Assembly: GCF_008477545.1 (NCBI RefSeq)
Contig: NZ_VORA01000003.1
Span: forward strand, 186,001 to 250,000
Direction of reading: 5' to 3'
Length of the DNA: 64,000 bases
From: Roseibium aestuarii
Lineage (GTDB): Bacteria; Pseudomonadota; Alphaproteobacteria; Rhizobiales; Stappiaceae
This document shows, piece by piece, positions 28,634 to 39,310 of this stretch; position 1 is the stretch's first letter, and each line of letters opens with the position of its first letter. The notes under the pieces are model-generated. The model was not told where the DNA came from and did not search any database. It was given only the letters and a program-made list of their open reading frames with translations. The translations under genes and the position numbers were made by a program.

Positions 28634-29857
28634 TTAGCCGTGATAGCGCGACAGGGCCAGGGAAGCGTTGGTGCCGCCGAAGCCGAAGCTGTTCGACAGG
28701 ACGGTGTCCAGACCCGCGTTGTCGATCCGCTTGGTCACGATCTCTTCCGGCTTCAGGGCCGGATCCAGCTCGGTGATGTTGGCGGAAGCGGTGATGAAGT
28801 CGTGCTTCAGCATCAGCAGGCAGTAGATGGCTTCCTGCACGCCGGTCGCGCCCAGGCTGTGGCCGGTCAGGGACTTGGTGGAGGACACCGGCGGCTGGTT
28901 TTCGCCAAACACGCGGCGGATCGCCTCAATTTCCCCGATGTCGCCGACCGGCGTGGAGGTGCCGTGGGTGTTGATGTAGTCGACCTTGCGGTCGCCCAGG
29001 GTCGAGGTGGCCAGACGCATGCAGCGCTCGCCGCCTTCACCGGACGGAGCCACCATGTCATAGCCGTCCGAATTGGCCGCATAACCGGTCACTTCGGCGT
29101 AGATCTTGGCACCGCGGGCCTTGGCATGTTCCAGCTCTTCCAGAACCACCACGCCACCGCCGCCGGCGATCACGAAGCCGTCGCGGGTCGCGTCATAGGC
29201 GCGTGCGGCGGTCTGCGGCGTGTCGTTGTACTTGGAGGACATGGCGCCCATGGCGTCGAACAGGCAGGACAGGGTCCAGTCCAGTTCCTCGCCGCCACCG
29301 GCAAACATCACGTCCTGCTTGCCGAACTGGATCTGTTCGGTGGCAGCGCCAATGCAGTGAGCCGAGGTGGAGCAGGCCGAGGTGATGGAATAGTTGATTC
29401 CCTTGATCTTGAAGGGCGTGGCAAGGCAGGCCGAGTTGGTGGAGCTCATGCCGCGGGTCACCATGAACGGGCCCATGCGCTTGGGCGAACCCTTTTCCAG
29501 AACGATCTGGTGGGCCTGGAACAGGTTCTTGGTGGAGGGACCGCCCGAACCCATGATCAGACCGGTGCGTTCGTTGGAGACGTCCTTGTCTTCCAGACCG
29601 CTGTCGGCGATGGCCTGCTGCATGGCGATGTAGTTGTAGGCTGCACCGTCACCCATGAAGCGCAGCTGGCGCTTGTCGACCAGGGCTTCGATGTCGACAT
29701 TCGGCTTGCCGTGAACCTGGCTGCGGAAGCCGCGCTCGGCATATTCCGGCGCAAAGCTGATGCCCGACTTGCCAGCCCGCAGGCTTTCGAGAACTTCTTC
29801 TCCATTCGCGCCGATGGAGGACACGATTCCGAAACCGGTGATGACTACCCGCCGCAT
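28634..29857 (-). CDS. fabB: Beta-ketoacyl-ACP synthase I
   Basis: FabB elongates acyl-ACP, including the cis-3-decenoyl-ACP made by FabA. The active-site Cys-His-His triad is visible: Cys in [13 protein letters not shown], His in [12 protein letters not shown] and His in [12 protein letters not shown]. The protein starts [20 protein letters not shown] and has 407 residues, as expected for FabB rather than FabF, and lies between fabA and fabI. A 10-bp-stem hairpin separates it from fabA. Confidence 0.95.
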   Translation of the reverse strand: MRRVVITGFGIVSSIGANGEEVLESLRAGKSGISFAPEYAERGFRSQVHGKPNVDIEALVDKRQLRFMGDGAAYNYIAMQQAIADSGLEDKDVSNERTGLIMGSGGPSTKNLFQAHQIVLEKGSPKRMGPFMVTRGMSSTNSACLATPFKIKGINYSITSACSTSAHCIGAATEQIQFGKQDVMFAGGGEELDWTLSCLFDAMGAMSSKYNDTPQTAARAYDATRDGFVIAGGGGVVVLEELEHAKARGAKIYAEVTGYAANSDGYDMVAPSGEGGERCMRLATSTLGDRKVDYINTHGTSTPVGDIGEIEAIRRVFGENQPPVSSTKSLTGHSLGATGVQEAIYCLLMLKHDFITASANITELDPALKPEEIVTKRIDNAGLDTVLSNSFGFGGTNASLALSRYHG

Positions 29858-29930
29858 GACGGTCTCCTATTCTGATCGAAGCCGCACATCCGCGTCTGAC
29901 GCCGGATATTCCGGGCTTCCATAGACTTGC

Positions 29931-29956
29931 CCCGCGCTTTGGGTCGAAAGCGCGGG
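29931..29956 (-). other. Intergenic hairpin between fabA and fabB
   Basis: CCCGCGCTTT pairs perfectly with AAAGCGCGGG around a six-base loop. No U-run follows on the minus strand, so it may shape mRNA stability rather than end transcription. Confidence 0.55.
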
Positions 29957-30006
29957 ACGATTGGGGCGTTGCCGGACCGCAAGCCGGTCCCGCGTCGTGG
30001 GTCAGA

Positions 30007-30513
30007 TTACTGCTTCGCGAGGCCGACGCGCAGGTCGGTGGCCTTGTAGATCTGTTCGCCGTCGGCCTTCAGCCAGCCGTCCGCGATGCCCAGAACCAGG
30101 CGGCCCTTCATGACGCGCTTGAAGTCGATGCCGTATTCGATCTTCTTCACGTCCGGCGTCACCATGCCCTTGAACTTGATCTCGCCGGTGGACATGGCCA
30201 TGCCCTTGCCTTCGAGACCGAGCCAGCCGAGATAGAAGCCGGTCAGCTGCCACATCGCGTCCAGACCCAGGCAGCCCGGCATGACCGGATTGCCCTGGAA
30301 GTGGCACGGGAAGAACCAGAGATCGGGCTTGATGTCGAATTCGGCGCGGGCATAGCCCTTGTCGAACTCGCCGCCGGTTTCCGAGATGTCCGTGATCCGG
30401 TCAAGCATCAGCATGGGCGGAAGCGGCAGCTGTGCGTTGCCGGGGCCGAAAAGTTCCCCGCGAGCACAGGCAAGCAGGTCTTCGTAGTCGTAGCTGGAGG
30501 GCCGTTCGGTCAT
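30007..30513 (-). CDS. fabA: 3-hydroxydecanoyl-ACP dehydratase/isomerase
   Basis: FabA dehydrates 3-hydroxydecanoyl-ACP and isomerises the product to the cis-3 form, the branch point to unsaturated fatty acids. The catalytic His is in [16 protein letters not shown] and the Asp is in [15 protein letters not shown]. Its 168 residues are standard. It is the promoter-proximal gene of the fabA-fabB-fabI set and is divergent from irr, as in other rhizobia. Confidence 0.96.
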   Translation of the reverse strand: MTERPSSYDYEDLLACARGELFGPGNAQLPLPPMLMLDRITDISETGGEFDKGYARAEFDIKPDLWFFPCHFQGNPVMPGCLGLDAMWQLTGFYLGWLGLEGKGMAMSTGEIKFKGMVTPDVKKIEYGIDFKRVMKGRLVLGIADGWLKADGEQIYKATDLRVGLAKQ

Positions 30514-30929
30514 TCACGATCCGTTGTCTTGAGCTCCCGCTCTCCGATCGATGCGCCGGTAGGGGAACGTGTGTCTGTTCGTTTGTGTGGCGCTTTCCTA
30601 ACATAGGGAAACCGCCGCTGAAAGATCATCAGACCCTTATGTTGGGTGTTTCAATGCGTCTTTGGAAGGGAATTGCCGTCATTTTTCACGAGATTGATCA
30701 GGTCCGGGACGGGAGCCGAGTCCTGTCGGGACATGAAAAACTTGCATTTCACACCCAAGAAATGGCAGAAAGAAATCAACCGTTGTGCTGGACTTTCGAG
30801 GCCGCAGCACAAATGTCATGAGGAAAGGCGCCGGTTATCCTGGTCGCGGGAAGACATTCCGGCGCCGGATCTGCGCTCCACACCGCGTGAACTTGCGCGG
30901 AAACCACGAATTTGGGACTGACCGAACGT
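30514..30929. promoter_or_regulatory. Divergent control region between fabA and irr
   Basis: This stretch of about 400 bp holds no supported gene. It must contain the fabA promoter (leftward) and the irr promoter (rightward). I did not find a convincing iron-control-element palindrome (TTTAGAA-N2-TTCTAAA type) or a clear FadR-like site, and cannot place -35/-10 boxes with confidence. Confidence 0.5.
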
Positions 30930-31373
30930 ATGCATATGCATGTCCACGATCATGAGCACGACACGCCGCGCGATGTGACCGACATGCTGCGGGATGCCGG
31001 CCTGCGGCCGACCCGCCAGCGCGTCTCTCTTGCCGAAATTCTGTTTTCGCAGGGCGATCGGCACATTTCGGCCGAGCTCCTGCACGAGGAGGCCGTTGCT
31101 GCCCGCGTGCCGGTGTCCCTCGCCACCGTCTACAACACCCTGCACCAGTTCACCCAAGCCGGACTGCTGCGCGAGGTGGCCATCGACGGCAACAAGACCT
31201 ACTTCGACACCAATGTCTCGGACCATCATCACTTCTTCGTTGAAGGCGAGAATTTCGTGATGGACATCCCGGGCGAGAAGGTGGGCATCGGCCTTGTGCC
31301 GCCCGCGCCGGAAGGCATGGAAGTCGTCCGCGTTGACGTGATCGTCCGCGTTCGCCCCAAGTCCCAGCGCTGA
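30930..31373 (+). CDS. irr: Iron response regulator Irr (Fur family)
   Basis: The 147-residue Fur-family protein has the winged-helix motif RPTRQRVSLAEILFSQ and the recognition segment PVSLATVYNTLHQFTQAGLL. The metal/heme region reads DHHHFFVEGENFVMDIP; the HHH cluster is typical of rhizobial Irr, which represses heme and iron genes under low iron. It lacks the paired CxxC zinc motifs of classical Fur. I chose the ATG at 30930 (MHMHVHDHEHDTP); a TTG at 30912 would add six residues. Divergent pairing with fabA supports Irr over Fur, Mur or Zur. Confidence 0.9.
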   Translation: MHMHVHDHEHDTPRDVTDMLRDAGLRPTRQRVSLAEILFSQGDRHISAELLHEEAVAARVPVSLATVYNTLHQFTQAGLLREVAIDGNKTYFDTNVSDHHHFFVEGENFVMDIPGEKVGIGLVPPAPEGMEVVRVDVIVRVRPKSQR

Positions 31374-31401
31374 TGAGTGAAGGTCTGGCCCGGTGTCCGG
31401 G

Positions 31402-31926
31402 TCAGGTCCTTTCCGCCTTCCAGTCCAGAACCGTGACCAGCATCCCGGTGGTCGGGTTCAGGATCTTTCCCCGTTTCGCAAAGCCAAGCGCGGCGAGCAC
31501 CTTGAAAGAGGCCTCGTTGCCCGGTGCGACGATGGCGCAAAGACCGTTCAGGCCCAGGGTCTCCTGCGCATGGGCGAGAAGCGCTGCCGCCCCCTCACGG
31601 GCATAGCCGTGACCGCGCCACGCCGGCAGCAGGGCGTAGCCGATGTCGGGCTGCTGGAAACCCTCCCGTTGCAGCAGGGTGATGATCCCCACAGGCGCGC
31701 CATCCGCGCGGCGTTCGGCGAGAAACACCCCCATTCCGTCTGCCCGCGCATAGGCCGGCAGGAATTTGTCCTCGATATAGGCCCGTGCGGCTGCCTCATC
31801 GTGAATGTTGCGGTCGCCGATATGGCGCAGATACGCCGCATCGGTCATCAGCTGATAGAGGAAGCCGGCATCATCGACGGTCACCGGACGATAGACGAGC
31901 CGCGTGCTCGGGGCAGGGACGGACAT
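31402..31926 (-). CDS. GNAT-family N-acetyltransferase
   Basis: The protein of about 174 residues starts MSVPAPSTRLVYRPVTVDD and shows the acetyl-CoA loop in AWRGHGYAREGAAALLAHA and the C-terminal NEASFKVLAALGFAKRG, both typical of RimJ/RimL-like GNAT enzymes. The substrate is unknown. The start overlaps the nth stop by one base (TGATG), implying coupled translation with nth; a longer in-frame start within nth is unlikely. Confidence 0.87.
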   Translation of the reverse strand: MSVPAPSTRLVYRPVTVDDAGFLYQLMTDAAYLRHIGDRNIHDEAAARAYIEDKFLPAYARADGMGVFLAERRADGAPVGIITLLQREGFQQPDIGYALLPAWRGHGYAREGAAALLAHAQETLGLNGLCAIVAPGNEASFKVLAALGFAKRGKILNPTTGMLVTVLDWKAERT

Positions 31927-32789
31927 CAGATGTCTGCCCGGGTCTTGCCCTGCGCAACCCAGCCGGCGACCCGTTCGGCGATTTCCGGCACCGCATCCAG
32001 CGCTTCCCGCTCCGGGCTTCGGCACAGATCATAGATCACGCAGCGCTTGCACTCGGGCTTGCGGGCCTTGCAGATGTAGCGCCCATGCAGGATCAGCCAG
32101 TGATGCGCATGCAGGCTGTAGTCCGGCGGAATGATCTTCTCCATCACCAGCTCCACGTCGAGCGGCGTCTTGCCCGGCGCAATGCCGATGCGGTTGCCGA
32201 GCCGGAAGAGATGGGTGTCGACCGCAATGGTCGGCTGGCCGAAGAAGATGTTCAGCACCACGTTGGCGGTCTTGCGCCCCACCCCCGGCAGCTTTTCCAG
32301 CTCCTCGCGCACCGGTGGAACCTCGCCGCCGTGATCCCGGATGAGCATCTCCGACATCAGAATGACGTTCTTCGCCTTGGTTTTGAAGAGACCGATGGTG
32401 CGGATTTCCTCCCGCACCCGGTCTTCGCCGAGCGCCACCATCTTCTCCGGCGTATCCGCCATCTTGAAGAGGTTCTTCGTCGCCCGGTTCACGCCCACGT
32501 CCGTGGCCTGGGCCGAGAGAAGCACGGCCACCAGAAGCGTATAGGCATTGGTGTAGTCCAGCTCGCCCTCGGGAACCGGGTTGTCCGCGTGGAAACGCTG
32601 GAAGATCGCGTTGGTTTCCGCCCGTGAATAGCGCGGACGCTTGAGCACCTTGCCCGGATTGTCGACCGAGGGGGCCTTGCGCTTCGGGCGTGCCTTGGCC
32701 GCTGTCGCAGATCGTGCGGCGCGTGGCTTCTTTACCGTATTTGCGGCCGAGGGTTCCGTTGCGTCCGGAGAGCTCTTTTCGTCTGTCAT
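31926..32789 (-). CDS. nth: Endonuclease III (DNA glycosylase/AP lyase)
   Basis: Nth removes oxidised pyrimidines and cleaves the AP site. The helix-hairpin-helix LEKLPGVGRKTANVVL carries the catalytic Lys, and the catalytic Asp is in IAVDTHLFRLGNRIG. The [4Fe-4S] cluster ligands Cys-x6-Cys-x2-Cys-x5-Cys are intact (CKARKPECKRCVIYDLC). I chose the ATG at 32789 (MTDEKSSPDATEPSAAN; 287 residues). About 60 N-terminal residues form a Lys/Arg/Ala-rich extension not found in the 211-residue E. coli enzyme. The gene is divergent from the DUF2244 gene with only 22 bp between. Confidence 0.94.
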   Translation of the reverse strand: MTDEKSSPDATEPSAANTVKKPRAARSATAAKARPKRKAPSVDNPGKVLKRPRYSRAETNAIFQRFHADNPVPEGELDYTNAYTLLVAVLLSAQATDVGVNRATKNLFKMADTPEKMVALGEDRVREEIRTIGLFKTKAKNVILMSEMLIRDHGGEVPPVREELEKLPGVGRKTANVVLNIFFGQPTIAVDTHLFRLGNRIGIAPGKTPLDVELVMEKIIPPDYSLHAHHWLILHGRYICKARKPECKRCVIYDLCRSPEREALDAVPEIAERVAGWVAQGKTRADI

Positions 32790-32811
32790 GCACCCTCTAT
32801 AATCAAAGGTC

Positions 32812-33372
32812 ATGCAGGACGACAACGACAAAACCCCGGCCGACACCGAAGTTTCCGATGCGATGGAAAAGCCGTTCTTTTCCGCCGTCCTCACCCCGTA
32901 TCGGGCGCTTGGATCCCGCGGCTTCCTGGTGCTGATGCTGTCGCTCTGCACGATCAGCTTCATCGCCGGGATCTTTCTCGTGTCCGCCGGGGCCTGGCCG
33001 GTCTTCGGCTTCTTCGGTCTGGATGTGCTGCTCGTCTGGGGCGCCTTCCGGCTGAATTACGCCTCCGCCCGCGCCTTCGAGGAGATCGAGATCTCCCGCA
33101 CCCAGATCCTGATCCGTCAGGTGGGGCCGGGTCGCCGCCATCACGAGACCCGCTTCAATCCCTTCTGGGTCCGCCTGCTCATCACCGAGCTGGAAGACGA
33201 AGGCGTGACCCGCATCGCCCTGTCGTCCCGGGGCGAGATCGTCGAGGTGGGCAAGTTCCTCAATCCGGATGACCGCACGAGCTTTGCCGGTGCCCTGGCC
33301 GGCGCACTGGGGCGCGCCAAGGCAGGGCTTCCCCTGCCCGATATTTCTCTGACGGACGCGGCCCCGACCTGA
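32812..33372 (+). CDS. DUF2244 membrane protein
   Basis: The 186-residue protein has two adjacent transmembrane helices (FLVLMLSLCTISFIAGIFLV and GAWPVFGFFGLDVLLVWGAF) followed by a soluble domain with FEEIEISRTQILIRQVGPG and FNPFWVRLLI. This is the layout of DUF2244, a family of unknown function often found beside nth in alphaproteobacteria. It is divergent from nth and convergent with mutS, whose stop is only 3 bp away. Confidence 0.85.
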   Translation: MQDDNDKTPADTEVSDAMEKPFFSAVLTPYRALGSRGFLVLMLSLCTISFIAGIFLVSAGAWPVFGFFGLDVLLVWGAFRLNYASARAFEEIEISRTQILIRQVGPGRRHHETRFNPFWVRLLITELEDEGVTRIALSSRGEIVEVGKFLNPDDRTSFAGALAGALGRAKAGLPLPDISLTDAAPT

Positions 33373-33375
33373 GGA

Positions 33376-36093
33376 TCAGGCGTCCTTCCGGCTTTCCGCC
33401 TTCAGCTTGTAGAGCGCCTCCAGCGCCTCGCGCGGGGTCAGGTCGTCCGGGTCGATGGCGTCGAGCGCCGTGCGCAGCGGATCAGGTCCCTTGGCCGGGG
33501 CCGCGACCGGTTTTGGCGCGAGCGCGGCAAACAGCGGCAGCTCGTCGATCAGCGTTTCCGCCTTGGATCCCCGGTCCTGCTCCTCGAGCTGGGTCAGAAC
33601 CTGCTGTGACCGCTGCACCACCGAGGCGGGCAGGCCGGCGAGCTTGGCCACCTGGATGCCGTAGGACCGGTCGGCCGCGCCCGGCACGATCTCGTGCAGG
33701 AAGACCACGTCCCCATCCCATTCCTTCACCAGCACCGTGGCATTGTGCAGCCGGTCCAGCTTCTGGGAGAGGGCGGTGAGCTCGTGATAATGGGTCGCGA
33801 ACAGCGCCCGGCACCGGTTGACCTCATGCAGATGCTCAATGGTCGCCCAGGCGATGGAAAGCCCGTCGAAGGTTGCCGTGCCACGGCCGATCTCGTCGAG
33901 GATCACCAGGGACCGGTCGCCGGCCTGATTGAGGATGGCCGCCGTCTCCACCATCTCCACCATGAAGGTCGAGCGTCCGCGCGCCAGATCATCGGCCGCC
34001 CCGACGCGGGAAAACAGCCGGTCGACCACGCCGATATGCGCATGTTGGGCTGGCACGAAGCTGCCCATCTGGGCCAGCACGGCAATCAGCGCATTCTGCC
34101 GCAGGAAGGTGGACTTACCGGCCATATTCGGACCGGTGATCAGCCAGATATTGCCGTTGGGCGCCTCTTCCTCGGGCCCGAGATTGGCGTCATTGGCGAC
34201 GAAGCTCTCGCCGCCCGACCGGCGCAGCGAGGCTTCCACCACCGGATGACGGCCGGCCTTGATCTCGAAGGCATGACTCATGTCGATGACGGGACGGGTA
34301 TAGGCCTCTTCCTGGGCGAGCTTGGCGAGCGCCGCCGAGACATCCAGCACCGCCAGTCCGTGGGCCGCCGCCTTGATCGCATCGCCCGCCTCGATGACCG
34401 CAGTGGCCAGCCGGTCGAAGATTTCCAGCTCGATGGCGAGCGCCCGTTCACCGGCGCTTGCGATCTTGGATTCCAGCTCCGCCAGCTCCGTGGTCGTGAA
34501 GCGCATGGCGCCTGCCATGGTCTGACGGTGGATGAAGCGGGCCGGGTCTGCCTGCATCTTGTCGGACTGAGCCGTCGGGGCCTCGATGAACCAGCCGAGC
34601 ACGTTGTTGTGCTTGATCTTCAGCGAGCGCAGGCCGAGTTCTTCCGCATAATCCGCCTGCAGCCGGGCGATCACCTTGCGGCTTTCGTCCCTCAGGGCCC
34701 GCAATTCGTCGAGGTTCGCGTCATATCCCGCGGCGACGAAATTGCCGTCCCGTTTCAGCAGAGGCGGCTCGTCCTTCAGGGCGCGTGTCAGCTCTTCGCT
34801 GAGCTCGTGGGGCGCAGCGGCGAGTCTATCGGCCGCCTGAGCGACCTCGTCCGGCATCGGGCCGGAGATGTTTCCGAGCCGGCTCAGGAACTCGCGGGAC
34901 GCACCCAGCGCGTCCGAAATCGAGAGGATATCGCGGGGCCCGCCGCGCTGCAGGGCGATACGCGACAGGGCGCGGGCCATGTCCGGCGCGCCCTTCAGGG
35001 TCTGGCGCAGGCCTTCCCGCAGGATCTCGTTGTCGAGGAAGAAATCCACCGCGTCATGACGACGGGCGATCTCCGCCGGATTGACCAGCGGGCCGGCAAG
35101 GCGGCTGGCCAGAAGGCGGGAGCCCGCCCCGGTGACGGTGCGGTCGATGGTCGCCAGCAGGCTGCCCTGCTTCTCGCCGCCCAGGGTGCGGGCCAGCTCC
35201 AGATTGGCGCGGGTCGACGGGTCGATGAGCATCCGTCCGGCACCGCTTTCCCGGCTTGGCGGATCCAGCGGCGGCCTTTCGCCGAGCTGGGTCTTCTCCA
35301 CATAGGCCAGAACCCCGGCCGCGGCCGAAAGCTCGGCCCGGGTGAAGGTGCCAAACCCGTCCAGGGTCTTGACCTTGAAATAGCGGGCCAGCCGGTCGGT
35401 CGCCGTGGCGCCGTCGAAGAAGGCGCGCGGCACGGGGGAAAGCGCTGCACCGCTCTGTTCCGTCAGCAGCCGCATCTCCGGCTCCTGCAGGAGCATATCG
35501 GGCAAGATCAGCTCGCGCGGGCCGATCTGCGCCAGATCCGCCGCCAGTCGCTGGTCGTCGGTCTCCGAGACGTGGAAGGCGCCGGTGGACATGTCGATCC
35601 ACGCCAGACCATAGGCGCTGTCGCCGGTAAGCGAGCCGCCCTTCAGCCGCGTCAAAGCGCAGAGGAAATTGTTGGAGGAAGAGTCCAGCAGCCGGTCTTC
35701 GGTCAGCGTTCCGGGCGTCACGAGCCGGATCACGTCGCGCCGGACCACGGACTTGGAGCCGCGCTTCTTGGCCTCGGCCGGATCCTCGGTCTGTTCGCAC
35801 ACCGCAACCCGGTGGCCCAGGGCAATCAGCTTCTGCAGATAGTCGTCGGCCGCATGCACCGGCACGCCGCACATGGGAATGTCCTCACCCAGATGCTTGC
35901 CGCGCTTGGTCAGCGTGATGCCGAGGGCGCGGGAGGCGATCTCCGCATCCTCGAAGAACAGCTCATAGAAATCCCCCATCCGGTAGAACAGCAGACTGTC
36001 CGGATTGGCGGTCTTGATCTCGATGAACTGGGCCATCATGGGCGTGACCTTGTGGTCCGCCGCGGGGCTCTGGAGCGTTTGACTTTCCGACAT
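33376..36093 (-). CDS. mutS: DNA mismatch repair protein MutS
   Basis: MutS recognises mismatches and starts repair. The mismatch-reading Phe-x-Glu motif is in [15 protein letters not shown] (Phe42, Glu44). The ATPase domain shows the P-loop [15 protein letters not shown], the signature [20 protein letters not shown], Walker [17 protein letters not shown] and the ATHYHELT loop. I chose the ATG at 36093 ([18 protein letters not shown]; 905 residues). The alternative at 36162 adds 23 residues without family support. Divergent from maeB. Confidence 0.97.
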   Translation of the reverse strand: MSESQTLQSPAADHKVTPMMAQFIEIKTANPDSLLFYRMGDFYELFFEDAEIASRALGITLTKRGKHLGEDIPMCGVPVHAADDYLQKLIALGHRVAVCEQTEDPAEAKKRGSKSVVRRDVIRLVTPGTLTEDRLLDSSSNNFLCALTRLKGGSLTGDSAYGLAWIDMSTGAFHVSETDDQRLAADLAQIGPRELILPDMLLQEPEMRLLTEQSGAALSPVPRAFFDGATATDRLARYFKVKTLDGFGTFTRAELSAAAGVLAYVEKTQLGERPPLDPPSRESGAGRMLIDPSTRANLELARTLGGEKQGSLLATIDRTVTGAGSRLLASRLAGPLVNPAEIARRHDAVDFFLDNEILREGLRQTLKGAPDMARALSRIALQRGGPRDILSISDALGASREFLSRLGNISGPMPDEVAQAADRLAAAPHELSEELTRALKDEPPLLKRDGNFVAAGYDANLDELRALRDESRKVIARLQADYAEELGLRSLKIKHNNVLGWFIEAPTAQSDKMQADPARFIHRQTMAGAMRFTTTELAELESKIASAGERALAIELEIFDRLATAVIEAGDAIKAAAHGLAVLDVSAALAKLAQEEAYTRPVIDMSHAFEIKAGRHPVVEASLRRSGGESFVANDANLGPEEEAPNGNIWLITGPNMAGKSTFLRQNALIAVLAQMGSFVPAQHAHIGVVDRLFSRVGAADDLARGRSTFMVEMVETAAILNQAGDRSLVILDEIGRGTATFDGLSIAWATIEHLHEVNRCRALFATHYHELTALSQKLDRLHNATVLVKEWDGDVVFLHEIVPGAADRSYGIQVAKLAGLPASVVQRSQQVLTQLEEQDRGSKAETLIDELPLFAALAPKPVAAPAKGPDPLRTALDAIDPDDLTPREALEALYKLKAESRKDA

Positions 36094-36223
36094 TCGGCGA
36101 AAGTAGCAAACCCGTTTCCGCCTTTCACAGCATCCCTGCGCGATCACGCCTTGAGTGGGCAATTTTCAGGGGATAAGGTCTTCGCCCCGCAACGGGAAAA
36201 CCTGCTAGAGGAAACGCACCGAG

Positions 36224-38506
36224 ATGTCCGCCAAGTCCAAGTCGCCGAAGACGACCATCAGCTTCACGGATCAGGAAGCCCTGAAGTTCCACCAGGAAGG
36301 GCGGCCGGGGAAACTGGAGATCACCCCGACCAAGCCGATGGCCACCCAGCGTGACCTGTCGCTTGCCTATTCCCCCGGCGTGGCGGTGCCCGTGCTGGCC
36401 ATCGCGGAAGACGCAAGCCGTGCCTTCGACTACACGACGCGCGGCAATCTGGTTGCGGTGATTTCCAACGGCACGGCCATTCTCGGTCTCGGCAATCTGG
36501 GTGCGCTCGCGTCCAAGCCGGTGATGGAGGGCAAGGCCGTCCTCTTCAAGCGCTTCGCCGACGTGGACAGCATCGATCTGGAGGTCGATACCCAGGACGT
36601 GGAGGAATTCATCAATTCCGTCCGCTATCTCGGCCCGTCCTTCGGCGGCATCAACCTGGAAGACATCAAGGCTCCCGACTGCTTCATCATCGAGCAGCGC
36701 CTGCGCGAGCTGATGGACATTCCGGTCTTCCATGACGATCAGCATGGTACGGCGATCATTGCCGCAGCCGGCATGATCAATGCCCTTCATCTGACCGGAC
36801 GCGACATGAAGACCACCAAGGTGGTCTGCAACGGCGCGGGCGCGGCGGGCATTGCCTGCATCGAGCTGATCAAGGCGCTCGGCATTCCCAACGAGAATGT
36901 CATCCTCTGCGACACCAAGGGTGTGATCTACAAGGGCCGCACCGAGGGCATGAACCAGTGGAAGTCCGCCCATGCGGTGCAGACGGACGCGCGGTCCCTC
37001 TATGACGCCCTGAAGGGGGCGGACGTCTTCCTCGGGGTGTCGGTCAAGGGCGCGCTGACCCACGACATGCTGCGCGCCATGGCTCCGAACCCGATTATCT
37101 TCGCCATGGCCAATCCGGATCCGGAAATCACCCCGGAAGAGGCCCACGAGGTCCGCGAAGACGCCATCGTCGCCACGGGCCGTTCCGATTATCCCAATCA
37201 GGTCAACAACGTGCTGGGCTTCCCCTATATCTTCCGGGGCGCGCTGGACGTTCAGGCCATGACCATCAACGACGACATGAAGGTCGCCTGCGCCAAGGCC
37301 CTTGCCGATCTGGCCCGCGAGGAAGTGCCCGATGAGGTCGCCGCCGCCTACCGGGGCAACCGGCCGAAATTCGGCCCGGAATACATCATTCCCGTGCCGT
37401 TCGATCCGCGCCTGATCTACACCATTCCGCCGGCGGTCGCCCAGGCCGCCATGGACAGCGGCGTGGCGCGCAAGCCGATCGTCGACATGGAAGCCTACAA
37501 GCACCAGCTCTCCGCCCGTCGCGATCCGGTCGCCGGCACCCTGCAGCGCATCTTCTCCAAGGTGCGCCAGATGCCAAAGCGCGTGGTCTTTGCCGAGGGC
37601 GAGGAAGAGCCGGTCATCCGCGCCGCCGCCAGCTTCGTCAACCAGGGCCTCGGGGAAGCCATCCTCATCGGCCGGGAAGACGAGATCCACAAGATGGCCC
37701 AGCACGCCGGCGTCGACATCAACCGGGCCGGGATCACGATCCAGAACGCCCGGCTGTCGAACCGCAACAACGATTACGCGCAGTATCTCTATGGCCGTCT
37801 GCAGCGGAAGGGCTATCTGCTGCGAGACTGCCAGCGCATGGTCAACAACGACCGCAACTACTGGGGCGCCATCATGGTCGCCCGCGGCGATGCGGATGCC
37901 ATGGTCACGGGCCTGACCCGAAATTACTCGGTGGCCCTCGATACGGTGCGCTCCTGCATCGACATCAAGCCCGGCCACCGGGTGATCGGTGTGTCGCTGG
38001 CTCTGGCCCGTGGCCGTACCGTGCTGATTGCCGACACGGCGGTCATCGACATGCCGACTTCCGAGGAACTGGCGGATATCGCAGAAGAGGCGGCCCATGT
38101 CGCCCGCAAGCTCGGCTATGAGCCGCGGGTCGCCATGCTGGCCTATTCCACCTTCGGCCATCCGAAGGGCGAGCGGTCGGAGAAGGTGCAGGAAGCCGTG
38201 CGCATCCTCGACCGCCGCCGGGTCGACTTCGAGTATGACGGCGAAATGGCCGCGGACGTGGCGCTCAACATGGACAAGATGAGCGCCTATCCGTTCTGCC
38301 GCCTGTCCGGACCGGCCAACGTGCTGGTCATGCCGGCCTTCCACTCGGCGTCCATCTCCACCAAGATGCTGCAGGAACTGGGCGGATCGACGGTCATCGG
38401 GCCGCTGCTCGTCGGTCTCGACAAGCCGGTGCAGATCGTGCCGCTGGGCGCCAAGGACAGCGACATCGTCAACATGGCAGCGATTGCCGCCTACAACGTG
38501 ACCTGA
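36224..38506 (+). CDS. maeB: NADP-dependent malic enzyme, hybrid with phosphotransacetylase-like domain
   Basis: The 760-residue MaeB-type enzyme oxidatively decarboxylates malate to pyruvate. Residues 1 to about 430 are the malic enzyme part: [38 protein letters not shown] and the dinucleotide motif [17 protein letters not shown]. Residues from about 450 resemble phosphate acetyltransferase ([45 protein letters not shown]). The C-terminal part is generally considered regulatory (acetyl-CoA responsive). AGAGGAAA precedes the ATG. A small GC hairpin (38507-38522) follows the gene. Confidence 0.95.
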   Translation: MSAKSKSPKTTISFTDQEALKFHQEGRPGKLEITPTKPMATQRDLSLAYSPGVAVPVLAIAEDASRAFDYTTRGNLVAVISNGTAILGLGNLGALASKPVMEGKAVLFKRFADVDSIDLEVDTQDVEEFINSVRYLGPSFGGINLEDIKAPDCFIIEQRLRELMDIPVFHDDQHGTAIIAAAGMINALHLTGRDMKTTKVVCNGAGAAGIACIELIKALGIPNENVILCDTKGVIYKGRTEGMNQWKSAHAVQTDARSLYDALKGADVFLGVSVKGALTHDMLRAMAPNPIIFAMANPDPEITPEEAHEVREDAIVATGRSDYPNQVNNVLGFPYIFRGALDVQAMTINDDMKVACAKALADLAREEVPDEVAAAYRGNRPKFGPEYIIPVPFDPRLIYTIPPAVAQAAMDSGVARKPIVDMEAYKHQLSARRDPVAGTLQRIFSKVRQMPKRVVFAEGEEEPVIRAAASFVNQGLGEAILIGREDEIHKMAQHAGVDINRAGITIQNARLSNRNNDYAQYLYGRLQRKGYLLRDCQRMVNNDRNYWGAIMVARGDADAMVTGLTRNYSVALDTVRSCIDIKPGHRVIGVSLALARGRTVLIADTAVIDMPTSEELADIAEEAAHVARKLGYEPRVAMLAYSTFGHPKGERSEKVQEAVRILDRRRVDFEYDGEMAADVALNMDKMSAYPFCRLSGPANVLVMPAFHSASISTKMLQELGGSTVIGPLLVGLDKPVQIVPLGAKDSDIVNMAAIAAYNVT

Positions 38507-38642
38507 GCCGGCAAACGCCGGCCTCGGCCATTCTCACGAGACTGTGACCCGTGACCGGAGGACATCTTCGGTCACCGGGCCATTTGTCGAATGCGCCAAG
38601 GCCCTATATGACAGGGCCAACGAGGAAACCCAGCGGACCGAA

Positions 38643-39305
38643 ATGTCTGAAATCATGATCAAGATCTGCGGCCTGACCACGGAAGACACCATGCGCGCGG
38701 CACTGGATGCCGGTGCCGACATGGTGGGCCTGGTGTTCTTTCCGAAGAGCCCGCGGCACGTGTCTCTGAGCCAGGCGTGCAAGCTGGCCGACATGGCGCG
38801 CGGCCGGGCGCAGGTCGTGGCACTGACCGTCAACATGGATCTGGACAGCCTGTCGCGGATCAACGAGCTGGTGCGGCCGGACCTGTTCCAGTTTCACGGC
38901 TCGGAAACGCCCGAGGCCATTGCGGCGGCCAAGGTCATGTTCGGCAAGCCGGTGATGAAGGCTGTGGCGATCTCCAGTGCCGACGATCTGGAGGAAGCCC
39001 GCTTCTTTGCCGTCGTCGCGGACCGGCTGCTGTTCGACGCCAAGCCGCCGAAGGGGTCCGACCTGCCGGGTGGCAACGGGGTCAGCTTCGACTGGGATCT
39101 TCTCAAAGATCTTGACCTTCCAAAGCCCTTCATGCTTTCCGGAGGACTGGATCCGTCCAATGTGGCCGAAGCCATCCGCCGGTCCGGCGCACGTGCCGTG
39201 GACGTGTCGTCCGGAGTCGAGCGCGACAAGGGCGTGAAGGATATCGAAAAGATCAAAGCCTTCGTGGCGGCCGCCCGAAGCACATTTGCAGTGGCAGGGG
39301 AGTAA
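38643..39305 (+). CDS. trpF: Phosphoribosylanthranilate isomerase
   Basis: TrpF performs the Amadori rearrangement of phosphoribosylanthranilate. The catalytic cysteine is in [10 protein letters not shown] near the N-terminus and the catalytic aspartate is in [22 protein letters not shown] and [15 protein letters not shown] complete the phosphate site. I chose the ATG at 38643 ([10 protein letters not shown]; 220 residues) over the longer frame from 38544, whose extra residues are not family-like. trpB starts 5 bp after the stop. Confidence 0.95.
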   Translation: MSEIMIKICGLTTEDTMRAALDAGADMVGLVFFPKSPRHVSLSQACKLADMARGRAQVVALTVNMDLDSLSRINELVRPDLFQFHGSETPEAIAAAKVMFGKPVMKAVAISSADDLEEARFFAVVADRLLFDAKPPKGSDLPGGNGVSFDWDLLKDLDLPKPFMLSGGLDPSNVAEAIRRSGARAVDVSSGVERDKGVKDIEKIKAFVAAARSTFAVAGE

Positions 39306-39310
39306 GAGAC

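Noticed and set aside
32790..32811. TATAAT in the 22-bp gap between nth and DUF2244 as a promoter
   Set aside because: The gap is too short for a complete promoter for either gene, and no matching -35 with proper spacing was found. The match may be chance.
33694..36354. Very long plus-strand reading frame opposite mutS
   Set aside because: Translation is rich in Arg, Gly, His and Gln with no family motif, and it lies wholly opposite a clear mutS. It is a shadow due to high GC at third codon positions.
36125..38344. Long minus-strand reading frame opposite maeB
   Set aside because: It mirrors the maeB codons, lacks any motif, and its composition (His/Asp/Val/Gly) is typical of antisense GC-rich frames.
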